NCBI GenBank assembly: GCA_041396245.1
Contig: JAWKYW010000008.1
Span: 1 to 64,000, forward strand
Length of the DNA: 64,000 nucleotides
Direction of reading: 5' to 3'
Origin: Desulfobacillus sp041396245
Lineage (GTDB): Bacteria > Pseudomonadota > Gammaproteobacteria > Burkholderiales > Rhodocyclaceae
This document shows positions 1 through 8,226 of this stretch, piece after piece. How positions within the stretch are numbered: position 1 is the stretch's first letter; the number at the start of each line of letters is the position of its first letter. A model generated the notes under the pieces. That model ran no database searches and was not told where the DNA came from. It saw only the letters and a program-made list of their open reading frames with translations. A program made the position numbers and the translations under genes.

Positions 1-489
1 GCGGCCATGGCAGGAGAAGCATTCCTTCTGGTAGACGGCCTTGCCGTTGCCGATGTCGCCCTCGGCGCGCGGGATGATCATCACCTTCTCCATCGCCTCC
101 AGGCGCGTCAGGGCATCGTCGCTGTCCTTGAACTCGGGCCACCGGGTCGGCAGTTCGATCGCCGCCAGGTACTCGGACACCGCCTCGATGTCCTCGTCGG
201 ACAGCTCCCGCTCCTGGGTGTAGGGGTACATCGGCAGGTTGATGCGCTTGCGCGCGCGGAAGGCCATGAGCTGGTCCTTCAGGTAGGCGGCGCGCTGACC
301 GGCCAGGCGCGGGTATTCGCCGCGCTTGCCGCCCTGGCCGAACTCGCCGTGGCAGGCGGCGCAAACGCCGTTGATGTCCTGGCCGGAATCGCCGGCCGGG
401 GCGGCCGGCCGGGCGACCCCGGCAGCTGCCAGCAGGGCCATGCCCAGGGCCGCGCCCCGGATCGCAACGGTAATGCGGTCGGAGGTCAT
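1..489 (-). CDS. Dihaem c-type cytochrome, 3' part outside the window
   Basis: The leftward frame opens at an ATG at 489 and is still open at base 1, giving 163 residues of an incomplete protein. The N-terminus is a Sec-type signal peptide (hydrophobic Ala/Leu stretch ending near Ala-Gly-Asp, residues 1-32). A CxxCH haem site (CAACH) follows near residue 40 and a second (CFSCH) lies at the cut edge. This is the two-haem cytochrome c4/c553 layout of periplasmic electron carriers. It sits 91 bp downstream of the YtkA/FixH-like gene on the same strand, so the two probably share a transcript running away from nosZ. A role as electron donor to N2O reductase or another respiratory enzyme is inferred from position only. 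Confidence 0.85.
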   Translation of the reverse strand, partial: MTSDRITVAIRGAALGMALLAAAGVARPAAPAGDSGQDINGVCAACHGEFGQGGKRGEYPRLAGQRAAYLKDQLMAFRARKRINLPMYPYTQERELSDEDIEAVSEYLAAIELPTRWPEFKDSDDALTRLEAMEKVMIIPRAEGDIGNGKAVYQKECFSCHGR

Positions 490-580
490 GGTTCAGGTTC
501 CTCTCTTGCAGCAATCGGGCCGACTTTCTGCGCAAGCGCCCGACGGCCTGTTGCCGGTCAGGGCCGGCGCTGGCGGCCCC

Positions 581-1081
581 TCAGCCATGGCGGCTTTCAA
601 AACGGAACGGCACCGAGATCCGGCCGCGGTCGACGTCGATGAGCACCGTCGCCTGCCACAGCATGCCTCCGGTGACGCAGACCGGCAGCGTGACCCGCCC
701 GGCATGGCGCCCGTCGCCCAGGGCCTCCAGGCGCTGCCGGGTGACGCCCATGTTCATCTCGACTCCGGTAAACACCACTTCGACATCGCGCGAGCGGATG
801 CCGGCGAGGTCGACTCGAAAATCGAACGGTTGCGAAGTGGGCACCGGCCGCGGCGCAATCCCGACCTCGATGCGACCGCCGCCGGGCAGGTCGGCAGCGC
901 AGGCCGCCTGCCGGTCCAGGCGGCAGTTCTCCACCAGCCCGACCTGCACTTCGGCCTTCGGCAGCCAGTAGTGGCCGGCGATGGCGACCAGCACCATCGC
1001 CAGGATGACCAAAGCCACGACACGAGGATTTCCCGAGTCGCCGGCCCTGCTGCGCGAGGATGCGGTTAGGCGATGCTGCAT
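581..1081 (-). CDS. Membrane-anchored YtkA/FixH-like protein
   Basis: This encodes 166 residues with one N-terminal membrane segment (about residues 21-40, after a basic Ser/Arg start) and a small periplasmic domain. The domain carries MNMG near residue 110 and a Leu-Pro-Val-Cys...Met-x-Trp segment near 130-142, a pattern of the YtkA/FixH-like fold found near copper oxidases and respiratory chains. Known relatives help copper-centre assembly or are uncharacterised. Here the gene is transcribed divergently from nosZ and upstream of a dihaem cytochrome. A role in copper handling for NosZ is therefore plausible but inferred. The ATG at 1081 was chosen because it gives a clean N-terminal anchor. 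Confidence 0.6.
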   Translation of the reverse strand: MQHRLTASSRSRAGDSGNPRVVALVILAMVLVAIAGHYWLPKAEVQVGLVENCRLDRQAACAADLPGGGRIEVGIAPRPVPTSQPFDFRVDLAGIRSRDVEVVFTGVEMNMGVTRQRLEALGDGRHAGRVTLPVCVTGGMLWQATVLIDVDRGRISVPFRFESRHG

Positions 1082-1183
1082 AGATATTTGCGATCAATAT
1101 AGCAACAGGTTTTATTGTCCGGCGCCCGCCGAGTGGCGGGAGAACCGCATTCTGCCATCACTCTGCCGCTGTGCACAATATTT

Positions 1184-1197
1184 TTGACATTAATCAA
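1184..1197 (+). promoter_or_regulatory. FNR/DNR-type box upstream of nosZ
   Basis: TTGAC-N4-ATCAA, a near-perfect dyad of the CRP/FNR superfamily consensus TTGAT-N4-ATCAA, lies 130 bp before the nosZ start in the divergent intergenic region. An AT-rich -10 candidate (AATAAA, 1217-1222) sits at roughly the class II distance downstream. This fits anaerobic or NO-responsive activation of nosZ. The site could also serve the leftward gene, but no good -10 is visible on that side. Confidence 0.75.
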
Positions 1198-1326
1198 AGA
1201 ATAGAAATCAAAACGGAATAAAGTGCCTGCGACAATGTGTCGCAGTGCGCGATTCCGCGCCCTGGCGAATCGAACGAATTCTGTCTCACGGGGAAGCAGG
1301 GCTTTTTCATTCAAGGGAGAACCATC

Positions 1327-3627
1327 ATGATGAAGAAATTGAACAAGCGGGCCGTCTCGCTGCTGCTCGCGGCGGGCTTCGGCCTGTCGGCGGCGGCAGC
1401 CTCGGCGGCGCCCGAAACGCTGCAGGACGTGCTCAAGCGCCGCAACCTGTCCCAGCAGGACCTGCTGGCGGCGGCCAAGACCTACGTGCCCACCGGCAAG
1501 CGCGACGAGTTCGTCGCCTTCAGTTCCGGTGGCCAGAGCGGCCAGGTCATCGTCTATGCCATTCCGTCGATGCGCATCCTCAAGTACATCGGCGTGTTCA
1601 CCCCCGAGCCCTGGCAGGGCTACGGCTTCGACGAGAATTCGAAGGCGGTGCTCGACCAGGGCAAGATCGACGGCAAGTCGATCACCTGGGGCGACACCCA
1701 CCACCCGGCGATCTCCGAGACCAACGGCGAGTACGACGGCCAGTTCCTCTTCATCAACGACAAGGCCAACCCGCGCCTGGCGGTGATCGACCTGCGCGAC
1801 TTCGAGACCAAGCAGATCGTGGTCAACCCGATCTTCAAGTCCGAGCACGGCGGCGCCTTCGTCAGCCCGAATACCGACTACGTGATCGAGGCCGCCCAGT
1901 ACGCCGCCCCGCTGGAGAACAAGAAGTTCTTCCCGCTCGAGGAGTTCAACGAGAAATACCGCGGCGGCGTCACCTACTGGAAATTCGACCGCAAGGAAGG
2001 CCGCATCAACGCCAAGGAGTCGTTCTCCCTCGAACTGCCGCCCTACTCGCAGGATCTTTCCGACTTCGGCAAGGGTCCCTCCGACGGCTGGTCGTTCACC
2101 AACTCGTTCTGCTCCGAGCGCTACGTCGGCGGCATCGAGAAGGGCCGCCCGCCGTATGAGGCCGGCTGCTCGGCCAAGGACACCGACTACCTGCACGTGG
2201 TCAACTGGAAGAAGGCCGCCGAAATCGTCAAGGCCGGCAAGGCGAAGAAGATCAACGGCCACAACGTCATCATGATGGACACCGCCGTCAAGGAAGGCAT
2301 CCTCTTCCTGGTGCCGGAGCCGAAGTCGCCGCACGGCGTCGACGTCTCGCCCGACGGCAAGTTCATGATCGTCTCGGGCAAGCTCGACACCCACGTCTCG
2401 GTGTACAGCTTCGAGAAGATCCAGGCCGCCATCAAGGCCGGCAAGTTCGAATCGAAGGATCCGTACGGCATTCCGGTGATCGGCATGAAGGACGCCCTGC
2501 ACGTGCAGGTGCCGCTCGGCCTCGGCCCGCTGCACACGCAGTACGACGCCAAGTCCTGCGTCGCCTACACCTCGCTCTACGTCGACTCGCAGGTCGCCAA
2601 GTGGGACTACTGTGCCGGCAAGGTGCTCGACAAGATCAGCGTGCACTACAACATCGGCCACCTGATGACCATGGAGGGCGATTCCACCAAGCCGGCCGGC
2701 AAGTACCTCGTGGCGCTGAACAAGCTGGCCATCGACCGTTTCGTGCCGGTGGGGCCGCTGCATCCGCAGAACCACCAGCTGATCGACATCTCGAACGACA
2801 AGATGCAGCTGCTCTACGACATGCCGCTGCCGCTGGGTGAACCGCACTACGTCGTCGCCATCGACGCCAAGAAGCTGAAGCCGGGCGTGCGCTACAAAGT
2901 AGGCACCGACAGCCGCACCGACAAGCCGCATGAGGGCGCCACCCGCGCCGGCGAGGAAGAGACCGTGCGGAAGGGCAAGACGGTGACGGTGTATGGCTCG
3001 CTGATCCGCTCGCACATCACGCCGGAGACCATCGAGGCCGAAGTCGGCGACGAGATCATCATCCACCTGACCAACCTCGAGCGCGCCCAGGACGAAACCC
3101 ACGGCTTCACGGTATCGACCTACAACGTGCATGCCTCGGTCGAGCCGGGCAAGACCGTGACGGTCAAGTTCAAGGCTGACAAGGAGGGCGTCTATCCCTA
3201 CTACTGCACCGAGTTCTGCTCGGCGCTGCACCTGGAGATGCAGGGCTATCTCCTCGTCAAGCCGAAGGGCTGGAAGCCGGGCAAGGCGAAGGCGCTGGCC
3301 AAGGGCAGCTATACGGAAGCCGACTACAAGGCGACGGTGAAGAAGGTGGCCGACACCCAGGCGATCATCGACTCCGTGGTGGCCTACATCACGTCGGTGA
3401 ACTACAAGGACTTCCCGGATGTCGTGGCGATGGTGGAAGACGCCTTCGACCAGCTCGGCAAGACCAAGGGCCTGAAGGAGAAGCACGAGGCGTTCGCCGC
3501 CAAGAAGGACTGGGAGAACGCCAACCTGTGGGCCGAGCAGATCTGGCAATACCAGGTCAAGACGGCCGACCTTGGCCTGCGCGCCAAGACCTACCTCGAA
3601 CAGAACGGCGCCAAAAAGGTGAAGTAA
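1327..3627 (+). CDS. nosZ: Nitrous oxide reductase, clade II (Sec-dependent)
   Basis: This is the periplasmic multicopper enzyme that reduces N2O to N2 (766 aa). The ATG at 1327 follows a good Shine-Dalgarno site (AGGGAGA, 1314-1320); an in-frame ATG at 1237 would give a non-signal extension. The signal peptide (residues 1-28, ending ASA) has no twin-arginine motif, the hallmark of clade II NosZ, so export is by Sec as an unfolded apoprotein. The N-terminal beta-propeller carries the CuZ histidine region (for example the His-His pair near residue 123). The C-terminal cupredoxin domain carries the CuA site, with Cys627, Cys631, His635 and Met638 in the order CxxxCxxxHxxM. No C-terminal cytochrome domain is present. 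The gene is first of a cluster controlled by an FNR-type box and is followed by an intrinsic terminator. Confidence 0.97.
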   Translation: MMKKLNKRAVSLLLAAGFGLSAAAASAAPETLQDVLKRRNLSQQDLLAAAKTYVPTGKRDEFVAFSSGGQSGQVIVYAIPSMRILKYIGVFTPEPWQGYGFDENSKAVLDQGKIDGKSITWGDTHHPAISETNGEYDGQFLFINDKANPRLAVIDLRDFETKQIVVNPIFKSEHGGAFVSPNTDYVIEAAQYAAPLENKKFFPLEEFNEKYRGGVTYWKFDRKEGRINAKESFSLELPPYSQDLSDFGKGPSDGWSFTNSFCSERYVGGIEKGRPPYEAGCSAKDTDYLHVVNWKKAAEIVKAGKAKKINGHNVIMMDTAVKEGILFLVPEPKSPHGVDVSPDGKFMIVSGKLDTHVSVYSFEKIQAAIKAGKFESKDPYGIPVIGMKDALHVQVPLGLGPLHTQYDAKSCVAYTSLYVDSQVAKWDYCAGKVLDKISVHYNIGHLMTMEGDSTKPAGKYLVALNKLAIDRFVPVGPLHPQNHQLIDISNDKMQLLYDMPLPLGEPHYVVAIDAKKLKPGVRYKVGTDSRTDKPHEGATRAGEEETVRKGKTVTVYGSLIRSHITPETIEAEVGDEIIIHLTNLERAQDETHGFTVSTYNVHASVEPGKTVTVKFKADKEGVYPYYCTEFCSALHLEMQGYLLVKPKGWKPGKAKALAKGSYTEADYKATVKKVADTQAIIDSVVAYITSVNYKDFPDVVAMVEDAFDQLGKTKGLKEKHEAFAAKKDWENANLWAEQIWQYQVKTADLGLRAKTYLEQNGAKKVK

Positions 3628-3652
3628 GCCTTTATTGCGCAAGCGCGTTAAG

Positions 3653-3685
3653 CGGGGAGCGTGGCAACATGCTCCCCGATTTTTT
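3653..3685 (+). terminator. Intrinsic terminator/attenuator after nosZ
   Basis: An 8-bp perfect GC stem (CGGGGAGC/GCTCCCCG) extends by three more pairs (one G-T) and is capped by a GCAA tetraloop, followed by GATTTTTT. It stands between the nosZ stop and the next cytochrome, which has its own ribosome-binding site. It probably limits read-through so that nosZ transcript exceeds the accessory genes. Confidence 0.8.
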
Positions 3686-3702
3686 CCTTTCAGGAGATTC
3701 CC

Positions 3703-4017
3703 ATGAAAAGCCTTTCCCTCATCGCCGTCCTGGCCGGACTGACTTTCGCCGCCGGCAACGCCCTCGCCCTCGACGGCGCCAAGCTCTACCAGGAGAAAAC
3801 CTGCGTCGCCTGCCACGGCAAGGACGCCAAGAAGCCGCTGACGCCGGCCTACCCTAAGCTGGCCGGGCAGAACGCCGCCTACGCCGAGCAGCAGATGAAG
3901 GACATCAAGAGCGGCGCCCGCGCCAACGGCCAGAGCGCCGCCATGAAGGGCGTCATGCACCTGGTCAACGATGCCGAAATCAAGGCCCTCGCCGAGTACC
4001 TCTCGAAGCTGAAATGA
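3703..4017 (+). CDS. Small monohaem cytochrome c of the nos cluster
   Basis: This is a 104-aa periplasmic class I cytochrome c. Residues 1-23 form a Sec signal peptide ending ALA; the haem site CVACH is at about residues 32-36, and a Met in the C-terminal half (MKGVMH region) can serve as axial ligand. The ATG at 3703 is preceded by AGGAG (3692-3696) at 6-base spacing. Clade II nos clusters commonly carry one or two cytochromes c after nosZ that are thought to pass electrons from the quinol pool to NosZ; that role is inferred here. Signal-peptide codons 13-15 (Leu-Thr-Phe) lie in a copy of the dispersed AAAGTCAG motif. Confidence 0.9.
   Translation: MKSLSLIAVLAGLTFAAGNALALDGAKLYQEKTCVACHGKDAKKPLTPAYPKLAGQNAAYAEQQMKDIKSGARANGQSAAMKGVMHLVNDAEIKALAEYLSKLK
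3722..3746 (-). repeat. AAAGTCAG-N10-ACGGCGA motif, copy 1
   Basis: Reverse strand: AAAGTCAG, spacer TCCGGCCAGG, ACGGCGA. Both blocks are perfect. It lies within the signal peptide of the small cytochrome c. Confidence 0.8.
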
Positions 4018-4023
4018 GGCCCG

Positions 4024-4046
4024 GGCAGCCGCCGCGGGCGGCTGCC
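4024..4046. other. Strong hairpin after the small cytochrome gene
   Basis: Perfect 10-bp stem GGCAGCCGCC/GGCGGCTGCC with a GCG loop, directly upstream of the second FNR box. There is no T-run, so it may be a Rho-dependent stop or an mRNA 3'-end stabiliser. Confidence 0.55.
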
Positions 4047-4051
4047 AATCG

Positions 4052-4093
4052 TTGATGCATGTCAATGTCCGCTTCGGGCAAGAAGGGGATAAT
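4052..4093 (+). promoter_or_regulatory. Second FNR-type box with -10 element
   Basis: TTGAT-N4-GTCAA (4052-4065), with its centre at 4058.5, is followed by GATAAT (4088-4093). A start site near 4100 would put the box at -41.5, the class II FNR position. It would drive the dihaem cytochrome (start 4130) and the rest of the cluster independently of the terminator behind nosZ. Confidence 0.75.
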
Positions 4094-4129
4094 TCAGCGA
4101 TTGCTTATATTCCATTGTGGGAGATCGAG

Positions 4130-4864
4130 ATGAAGAAAATCGCATGGGCCCTGGTGCTGGCACTGTCCTCGCCGCTGGTGCTGGCCGGTCCGCCGGCGCC
4201 GAAAGCCGCCGGCATCGAGTCCAAGGATTACCAGTGGGCGAAGATGGAAGGCGAATTCAAGGAAGCGCTGGCCAAGAAAGGCGACGTCAAGCGCGGCGAG
4301 GAAACCTACGAAATCTGCGGCGCCTGCCACCTGCCCACCGGCGCCGGCCGTCCCGACGGCACCTTCCCGCAGCTGGCCGGCCAGCACACCACGGTGCTGA
4401 TCAAGCAGATGGCCGACATCCGCATGGGCCTGCGCGACAACCCGACCATGTACCCCTTCGCCAAGGAAATGACCAAGCCGCAGGACCTGGCCGACACCGC
4501 CGCCTACATCCAGAGCCTGTGCATCCCGCTCGACCACGGCAAGTACGAGGGCGCCGACGCCGCCAAGCAGATCGCCGCCGGCAAGGCCCTCTACGAAAAG
4601 CAGTGCGTCGAGTGCCACGGCAAGAACGGCGAGGGCAACAAGGAGAAGTTCTATCCCGTCATCGCCGGCCAGCACTACAAGTACCTGCTGCGCCAGATGA
4701 CCGAGATCCGCGACGGCCACCGCCGCAACGCCAACCCCGACATGGTGAAGGTCATCAAGCCCTACACCAACGACCAGCTGGTGGCGATCTCCGCCTACCA
4801 GGCCAGCCTGTCGATGCCCGGCGCCATGTGCAAGCCGGGGGCCGGGCGCAAGCGGAGGCGCTAG
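4130..4864 (+). CDS. Dihaem cytochrome c of the nos cluster
   Basis: This is a 244-aa periplasmic cytochrome with a signal peptide (residues 1-19, cut after VLA). Two class I cytochrome domains follow, with CxxCH sites at Cys63-His67 (CGACH) and Cys159-His163 (CVECH). The two halves resemble each other around Pro-x-(Ile/Leu)-Ala-Gly-Gln-His, as in the cytochrome c4 type. The C-terminus ends in a basic Lys-Arg-Arg-Arg tail. The start was chosen at 4130, where the signal peptide begins; the frame is open upstream to 4052 but that extension overlaps the promoter. Its position between nosZ and nosB suggests an electron-transfer role in N2O reduction. Confidence 0.9.
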   Translation: MKKIAWALVLALSSPLVLAGPPAPKAAGIESKDYQWAKMEGEFKEALAKKGDVKRGEETYEICGACHLPTGAGRPDGTFPQLAGQHTTVLIKQMADIRMGLRDNPTMYPFAKEMTKPQDLADTAAYIQSLCIPLDHGKYEGADAAKQIAAGKALYEKQCVECHGKNGEGNKEKFYPVIAGQHYKYLLRQMTEIRDGHRRNANPDMVKVIKPYTNDQLVAISAYQASLSMPGAMCKPGAGRKRRR

Positions 4865-4892
4865 GCCAGTCCGGACCAGCCGACACGGCACC

Positions 4893-4974
4893 CTGCCGCC
4901 CGCTCGACCGGGCGGCAGTCGATAACACGCTCGCCGCCCGCAGGGGGAGGATGAGAGGCCGGCATTCCTCTCAT
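4893..4974. other. Two hairpins in the gap before nosB
   Basis: 4893-4918 is a perfect 10-bp stem (CTGCCGCCCG/CGGGCGGCAG) with a six-base loop. 4951-4974 is a perfect 8-bp stem (ATGAGAGG/CCTCTCAT). Neither has a T-run. They may be mRNA-processing or stabilising structures between cytochrome and nosB. Confidence 0.45.
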
Positions 4975-5008
4975 GCGGCGCGCGGCCCGACCTGACAGAG
5001 AACCCAGC

Positions 5009-5992
5009 ATGGACGCGCAGAACAAACCGAATTTCATCGTCGCCGCGCTCACCGGCATCGCCCTCGTCGCCATGATCGCCGCCTACTTCGCGCCGATCTG
5101 GTGGGTCTCGCTCACCGCGCCGAACTACCCGAAGGACGCCTTCCCCGACGGCATCCGCATCCACTTCCATTTCGACGGCGTCTACAACGGCTGCAAGGCG
5201 GCCGGCAAGGGCACGCGCATGGCCGAGGAGATCATCCAGAAGGATCTCTCGCACGAGGACGAGCGCTACAACCCGGTTCTCGACAAGAAGAAGGACATCA
5301 ACAAGGATGCCCAGGGCCTCGACTGCGTGCACGAGATGAACACCATCAACCACTACGTCGGCATGTATCCCATCGCCACCGGCTCCCCGGTCGAGCTGCG
5401 CCTGTCGAAATTCATTTTCGGCTTCTTCGCCGTGATGCTGCTCGGCTTCATGGCGCCGCGGCGCAGGCAGCGGCTGATGATCCTGGGCGCGGGATTCGCC
5501 GCGGTGGCCGCATGGATGGTGGTCGACCAGATCGTCCTGGGCCGCCTGGCCACGTTCGCCGACTACTACTACAAGGAGGCGGCCGCCTTCTTCAACCAGC
5601 CGGAAGTGCTGGCGCAATGGGTGGCGAACCTGAAGTTCGCCACGTACGCGGCCATCGCCGGGCTGGCCGCGGCCATGGTCGTGGTCGTCCTCGGCGTGTG
5701 GAAGTTTCGCGGCTTCTCGCTGCTGCTGGCACTGGTGCCGGCGCTGCTGCCGATCTACTTCGTCATCGACTACGCCGGCTGGCTGTGGTTCTTCGGCCAC
5801 AACCTGCATCCCTGGGGCGCCTTCACCGTGAAGCCGTTCATGCCCACCGTCTTCGGCGAGGGCAAGGTGGCGCAGTTCTCCACCTACTCCTACCCCTACT
5901 GGGGCTACGCCCTGCTGCTGCTGGTGTTCGTCACGCTGATGCTGGCCCTGCTGATCCGCCGCAAGCAGATGCGCGAAGGCACGGCCGAGTAG
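5009..5992 (+). CDS. nosB: NosB-type integral membrane protein
   Basis: 327 aa, with an N-terminal membrane segment (about residues 12-36), a periplasmic loop of about 100 residues with Cys-containing charged stretches, and about five further membrane helices. Proteins of this type are found only in clade II nos clusters, immediately before nosD, and their biochemical role is unknown. The ATG at 5009 was chosen (MDAQNK) because the first helix follows directly; the Shine-Dalgarno is weak. nosD begins 4 bases after the stop, so they form one translational unit. The name rests on position and topology rather than on motifs. Confidence 0.75.
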   Translation: MDAQNKPNFIVAALTGIALVAMIAAYFAPIWWVSLTAPNYPKDAFPDGIRIHFHFDGVYNGCKAAGKGTRMAEEIIQKDLSHEDERYNPVLDKKKDINKDAQGLDCVHEMNTINHYVGMYPIATGSPVELRLSKFIFGFFAVMLLGFMAPRRRQRLMILGAGFAAVAAWMVVDQIVLGRLATFADYYYKEAAAFFNQPEVLAQWVANLKFATYAAIAGLAAAMVVVVLGVWKFRGFSLLLALVPALLPIYFVIDYAGWLWFFGHNLHPWGAFTVKPFMPTVFGEGKVAQFSTYSYPYWGYALLLLVFVTLMLALLIRRKQMREGTAE

Positions 5993-5996
5993 CGCG

Positions 5997-7355
5997 ATGA
6001 AACCCGCGGCCGCGCTGATCGCGCTGCTGACGACGGCCGTCGCCGCTGCGGCGCTCGAAGACGTCGAGCTGCCGCGGCGGCAGATCGACGCCGCCGCCCA
6101 CGGCGGCGTGCGCGCCGACGTCGACCGCCCCAAGCCGACCTTCATGCTGCACCAGCGCGACAAGCGCGTGCATGGCCTCAAGCCCTTCCAGGAACTGGTC
6201 GATGCCGCCCCCGCCGGCTCGACCCTCACGCCGCCGCCCGGCCGCTACGCCGGCCCGGTGACACTGACCAGGCCTCTCGTCATCGACGGCGGCGGCGAGG
6301 TGACCATCGACGCCGGCGGCAAGGGCACGGTGTTCCTGCTGCAGGCCGATGGCGCCGTGCTGCGCGGGCTGACTTTGCGCGGCTCGGGCGACTCGCACGA
6401 CACCGACGACTCCTGCCTCGACGTGCGCGGCCACCGCAACGTCATCGAGCGGCTGGTGGTCGAGGACTGCCTGTTCGGCATCGACCTCAAGCAGTCGAAC
6501 GGGAATATCGTGCGCGGCAACCGCATTTCCTCCAAGCCGCTGCCGCTCGGCGTGCGCGGCGACGGCCTGCGCCTGTGGTACAGCCGCGACAACCGCGTCG
6601 AAGGCAACGAAATCAGCGACTCGCGCGACATGGTGGTGTGGTACTCCAGCGGCAACCTGTTCAGGGCCAACGTCGGCCGGCGCAGCCGCTACTCGATCCA
6701 TTTCATGTTCGCCAACGACAACGAGGTGGTGGGCAACCGCTTCCACGACAACGCCGTCGGCGTGTATCTGATGTACACGGAAGGCGTGAACGTCAGGCGC
6801 AACGTCATCTCGCACGCCACCGGCGCCACCGGCATGGGCATCGGCTTCAAGGAAGCCTCGGCCGCCGTCATCGAGGGCAACGAGATCATCTACTGCGCCG
6901 TCGGCATCCAGTCCGACCTGTCGCCCTTCCAGCCCGGCACGAAGATCGAATTCCGCGACAACCGCATCGCCTACAACGGCATCGGCATGCTGTTCACCTC
7001 CGAACTGGGCGGCAACGTCGCCGCCGGCAACACCTTCGAGGGCAACCTCACCCACGTCGCCCAGGCCGGCCGCAACACCAACGGCCTGAACGAATGGCGC
7101 GGCAACCACTGGGACGACTACGAGGGCTTCGACCGCAACGGCGACGACGCCGGCGACACCCCCTACGAGCTGTACGCCTTCACCGACCGCATCTGGATAG
7201 AGATTCCCCAGGCGCGCTTCTTCAAGACCTCACCGGCGCTGGAAGTGCTCGATTTCCTCGAGCGGCTGGCGCCTTTCTCGTCGCCGGACCTGATGCTGCG
7301 CGACGAGACCCCGCGGTTCAGGAAACCGGAAAGGAACGTCCATGAGCGAGGCTGA
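5997..7355 (+). CDS. nosD: NosD, periplasmic copper-cluster assembly protein
   Basis: 452 aa. A Sec signal peptide (residues 1-20) precedes a right-handed parallel beta-helix (CASH/NosD repeats) made of recurring Gly-Asn-x-Ile/Val and Asn-x-x-x-Gly-Asn turns between about residues 80 and 380. NosD works with the NosFY ABC transporter to supply sulfur/copper for the CuZ cluster of NosZ. The length is normal for the family. The 3' end overlaps nosG by 14 bases, indicating coupled translation. A copy of the AAAGTCAG motif encodes a Leu-Thr-Leu inside a conserved beta-helix turn. Confidence 0.95.
   Translation: MKPAAALIALLTTAVAAAALEDVELPRRQIDAAAHGGVRADVDRPKPTFMLHQRDKRVHGLKPFQELVDAAPAGSTLTPPPGRYAGPVTLTRPLVIDGGGEVTIDAGGKGTVFLLQADGAVLRGLTLRGSGDSHDTDDSCLDVRGHRNVIERLVVEDCLFGIDLKQSNGNIVRGNRISSKPLPLGVRGDGLRLWYSRDNRVEGNEISDSRDMVVWYSSGNLFRANVGRRSRYSIHFMFANDNEVVGNRFHDNAVGVYLMYTEGVNVRRNVISHATGATGMGIGFKEASAAVIEGNEIIYCAVGIQSDLSPFQPGTKIEFRDNRIAYNGIGMLFTSELGGNVAAGNTFEGNLTHVAQAGRNTNGLNEWRGNHWDDYEGFDRNGDDAGDTPYELYAFTDRIWIEIPQARFFKTSPALEVLDFLERLAPFSSPDLMLRDETPRFRKPERNVHERG
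6352..6376 (-). repeat. AAAGTCAG-N10-ACGGCG motif, copy 2
   Basis: Reverse strand: AAAGTCAG, spacer CCCGCGCAGC, ACGGCGC. It lies inside nosD, and the left block is read as CTG ACT TTG (Leu-Thr-Leu). Confidence 0.75.
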
Positions 7356-8226
7356 CAAACCGGAAGACCAGGCGCCCGCCCCGGCCGCGAAGCCGGCCGG
7401 CAAGGCCAAGCCGCCGCTTTCCCGCAGCCGGCGGCAGGAGCTGCGGCGCAAGTTCCTGCGCACCGTGCTGCTCACCGGCGGCGTGCTCGGCGCGGGCCTG
7501 TCGGGCTTCCTGCCGATGGTCTATGCCCGCCGGCAGCGCCTGCGGCCGCCCGGCGCGCTGGAGGAAAAGGACTTCCTCTCCTCCTGCATCAAGTGCGGCC
7601 AGTGCGTGCAGGTCTGCCCGGTCGAGGCGATCAAGCTGGCCGACCTGGTCGACGGCTTCGGCGTCGGCGTGCCCTACATCGAGGCGCGCGACCAGGCCTG
7701 CGACTTCTCCTGCGACGCGGTGCAATGCATCCTCGCCTGCCCGACCGGCTCGCTCACCTACAACAAGCCGGCCTTCCTCGAAGTGCGGCCCGGCGCCCGG
7801 CTGGCCGCCAAGCCGATCCTCATCGCCAAGGAAAACGACCCCGAGCCGACGCTCAACCTCGGCGAGCGCATGGGGGTGGCGCGGCTGACGCGGCCGGAGA
7901 CCTGCCTGGCGATCAAGGGCCAGGGCATCAATGGGCCGGCGCGCGGCCACACCTTCCGCGGCAAGATGCGCTATGTCCGCATCGACCGCTGGAAGCCCGT
8001 GCCCATTGCCGGGGTGCGCTACGACCTCGAGGAATGCGACCTGTGCGTGCGCGAGTGCCCGATCAGGGGCGCCATCTCGATCGAGACGGTCTACACGCCG
8101 GACGGCAACCTGCGCAAGTCGCCGGTGGTGCATGAGCCGTGCGTCGGCTGCGGCGTCTGCGAGATGATCTGCCCGACCGAGCCGGGCAGCATCGAAATTG
8201 TCCCCCGAGAGGTGTGGAGAACATGA
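7342..8226 (+). CDS. nosG: NosG, NapG-like ferredoxin-type protein
   Basis: 294 aa. An N-terminal basic region with RRKFLR and a hydrophobic stretch (about residues 36-60) looks like a Tat-type signal anchor. Four Cys clusters for [4Fe-4S] centres follow: Cys82-85-88-92 (CIKCGQC..CP), then a CDFSC..C...CP group near 115-130, a CDLCVRECP group near 234-242 and CVGCGVCEMICP near 262-273. NapG homologues, with NapH/NosH, carry electrons from menaquinol to the periplasm, and in clade II organisms NosG/NosH are thought to feed NosZ. The start overlaps nosD, and the stop overlaps the nosH ATG (ATGA). Confidence 0.9.
   Translation: MSEADKPEDQAPAPAAKPAGKAKPPLSRSRRQELRRKFLRTVLLTGGVLGAGLSGFLPMVYARRQRLRPPGALEEKDFLSSCIKCGQCVQVCPVEAIKLADLVDGFGVGVPYIEARDQACDFSCDAVQCILACPTGSLTYNKPAFLEVRPGARLAAKPILIAKENDPEPTLNLGERMGVARLTRPETCLAIKGQGINGPARGHTFRGKMRYVRIDRWKPVPIAGVRYDLEECDLCVRECPIRGAISIETVYTPDGNLRKSPVVHEPCVGCGVCEMICPTEPGSIEIVPREVWRT

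Noticed and set aside
1066..4065. A 999-residue leftward open frame opposite nosZ
   Set aside because: It is the antisense shadow of nosZ: composition is Gly/Leu/Val/Asp-rich with no domain, and nosZ has signal peptide, CuA motif and ribosome-binding site.
4094..6229. A 711-residue leftward open frame opposite the dihaem cytochrome and nosB
   Set aside because: Antisense shadow in high-GC DNA; low-complexity sequence without motifs.
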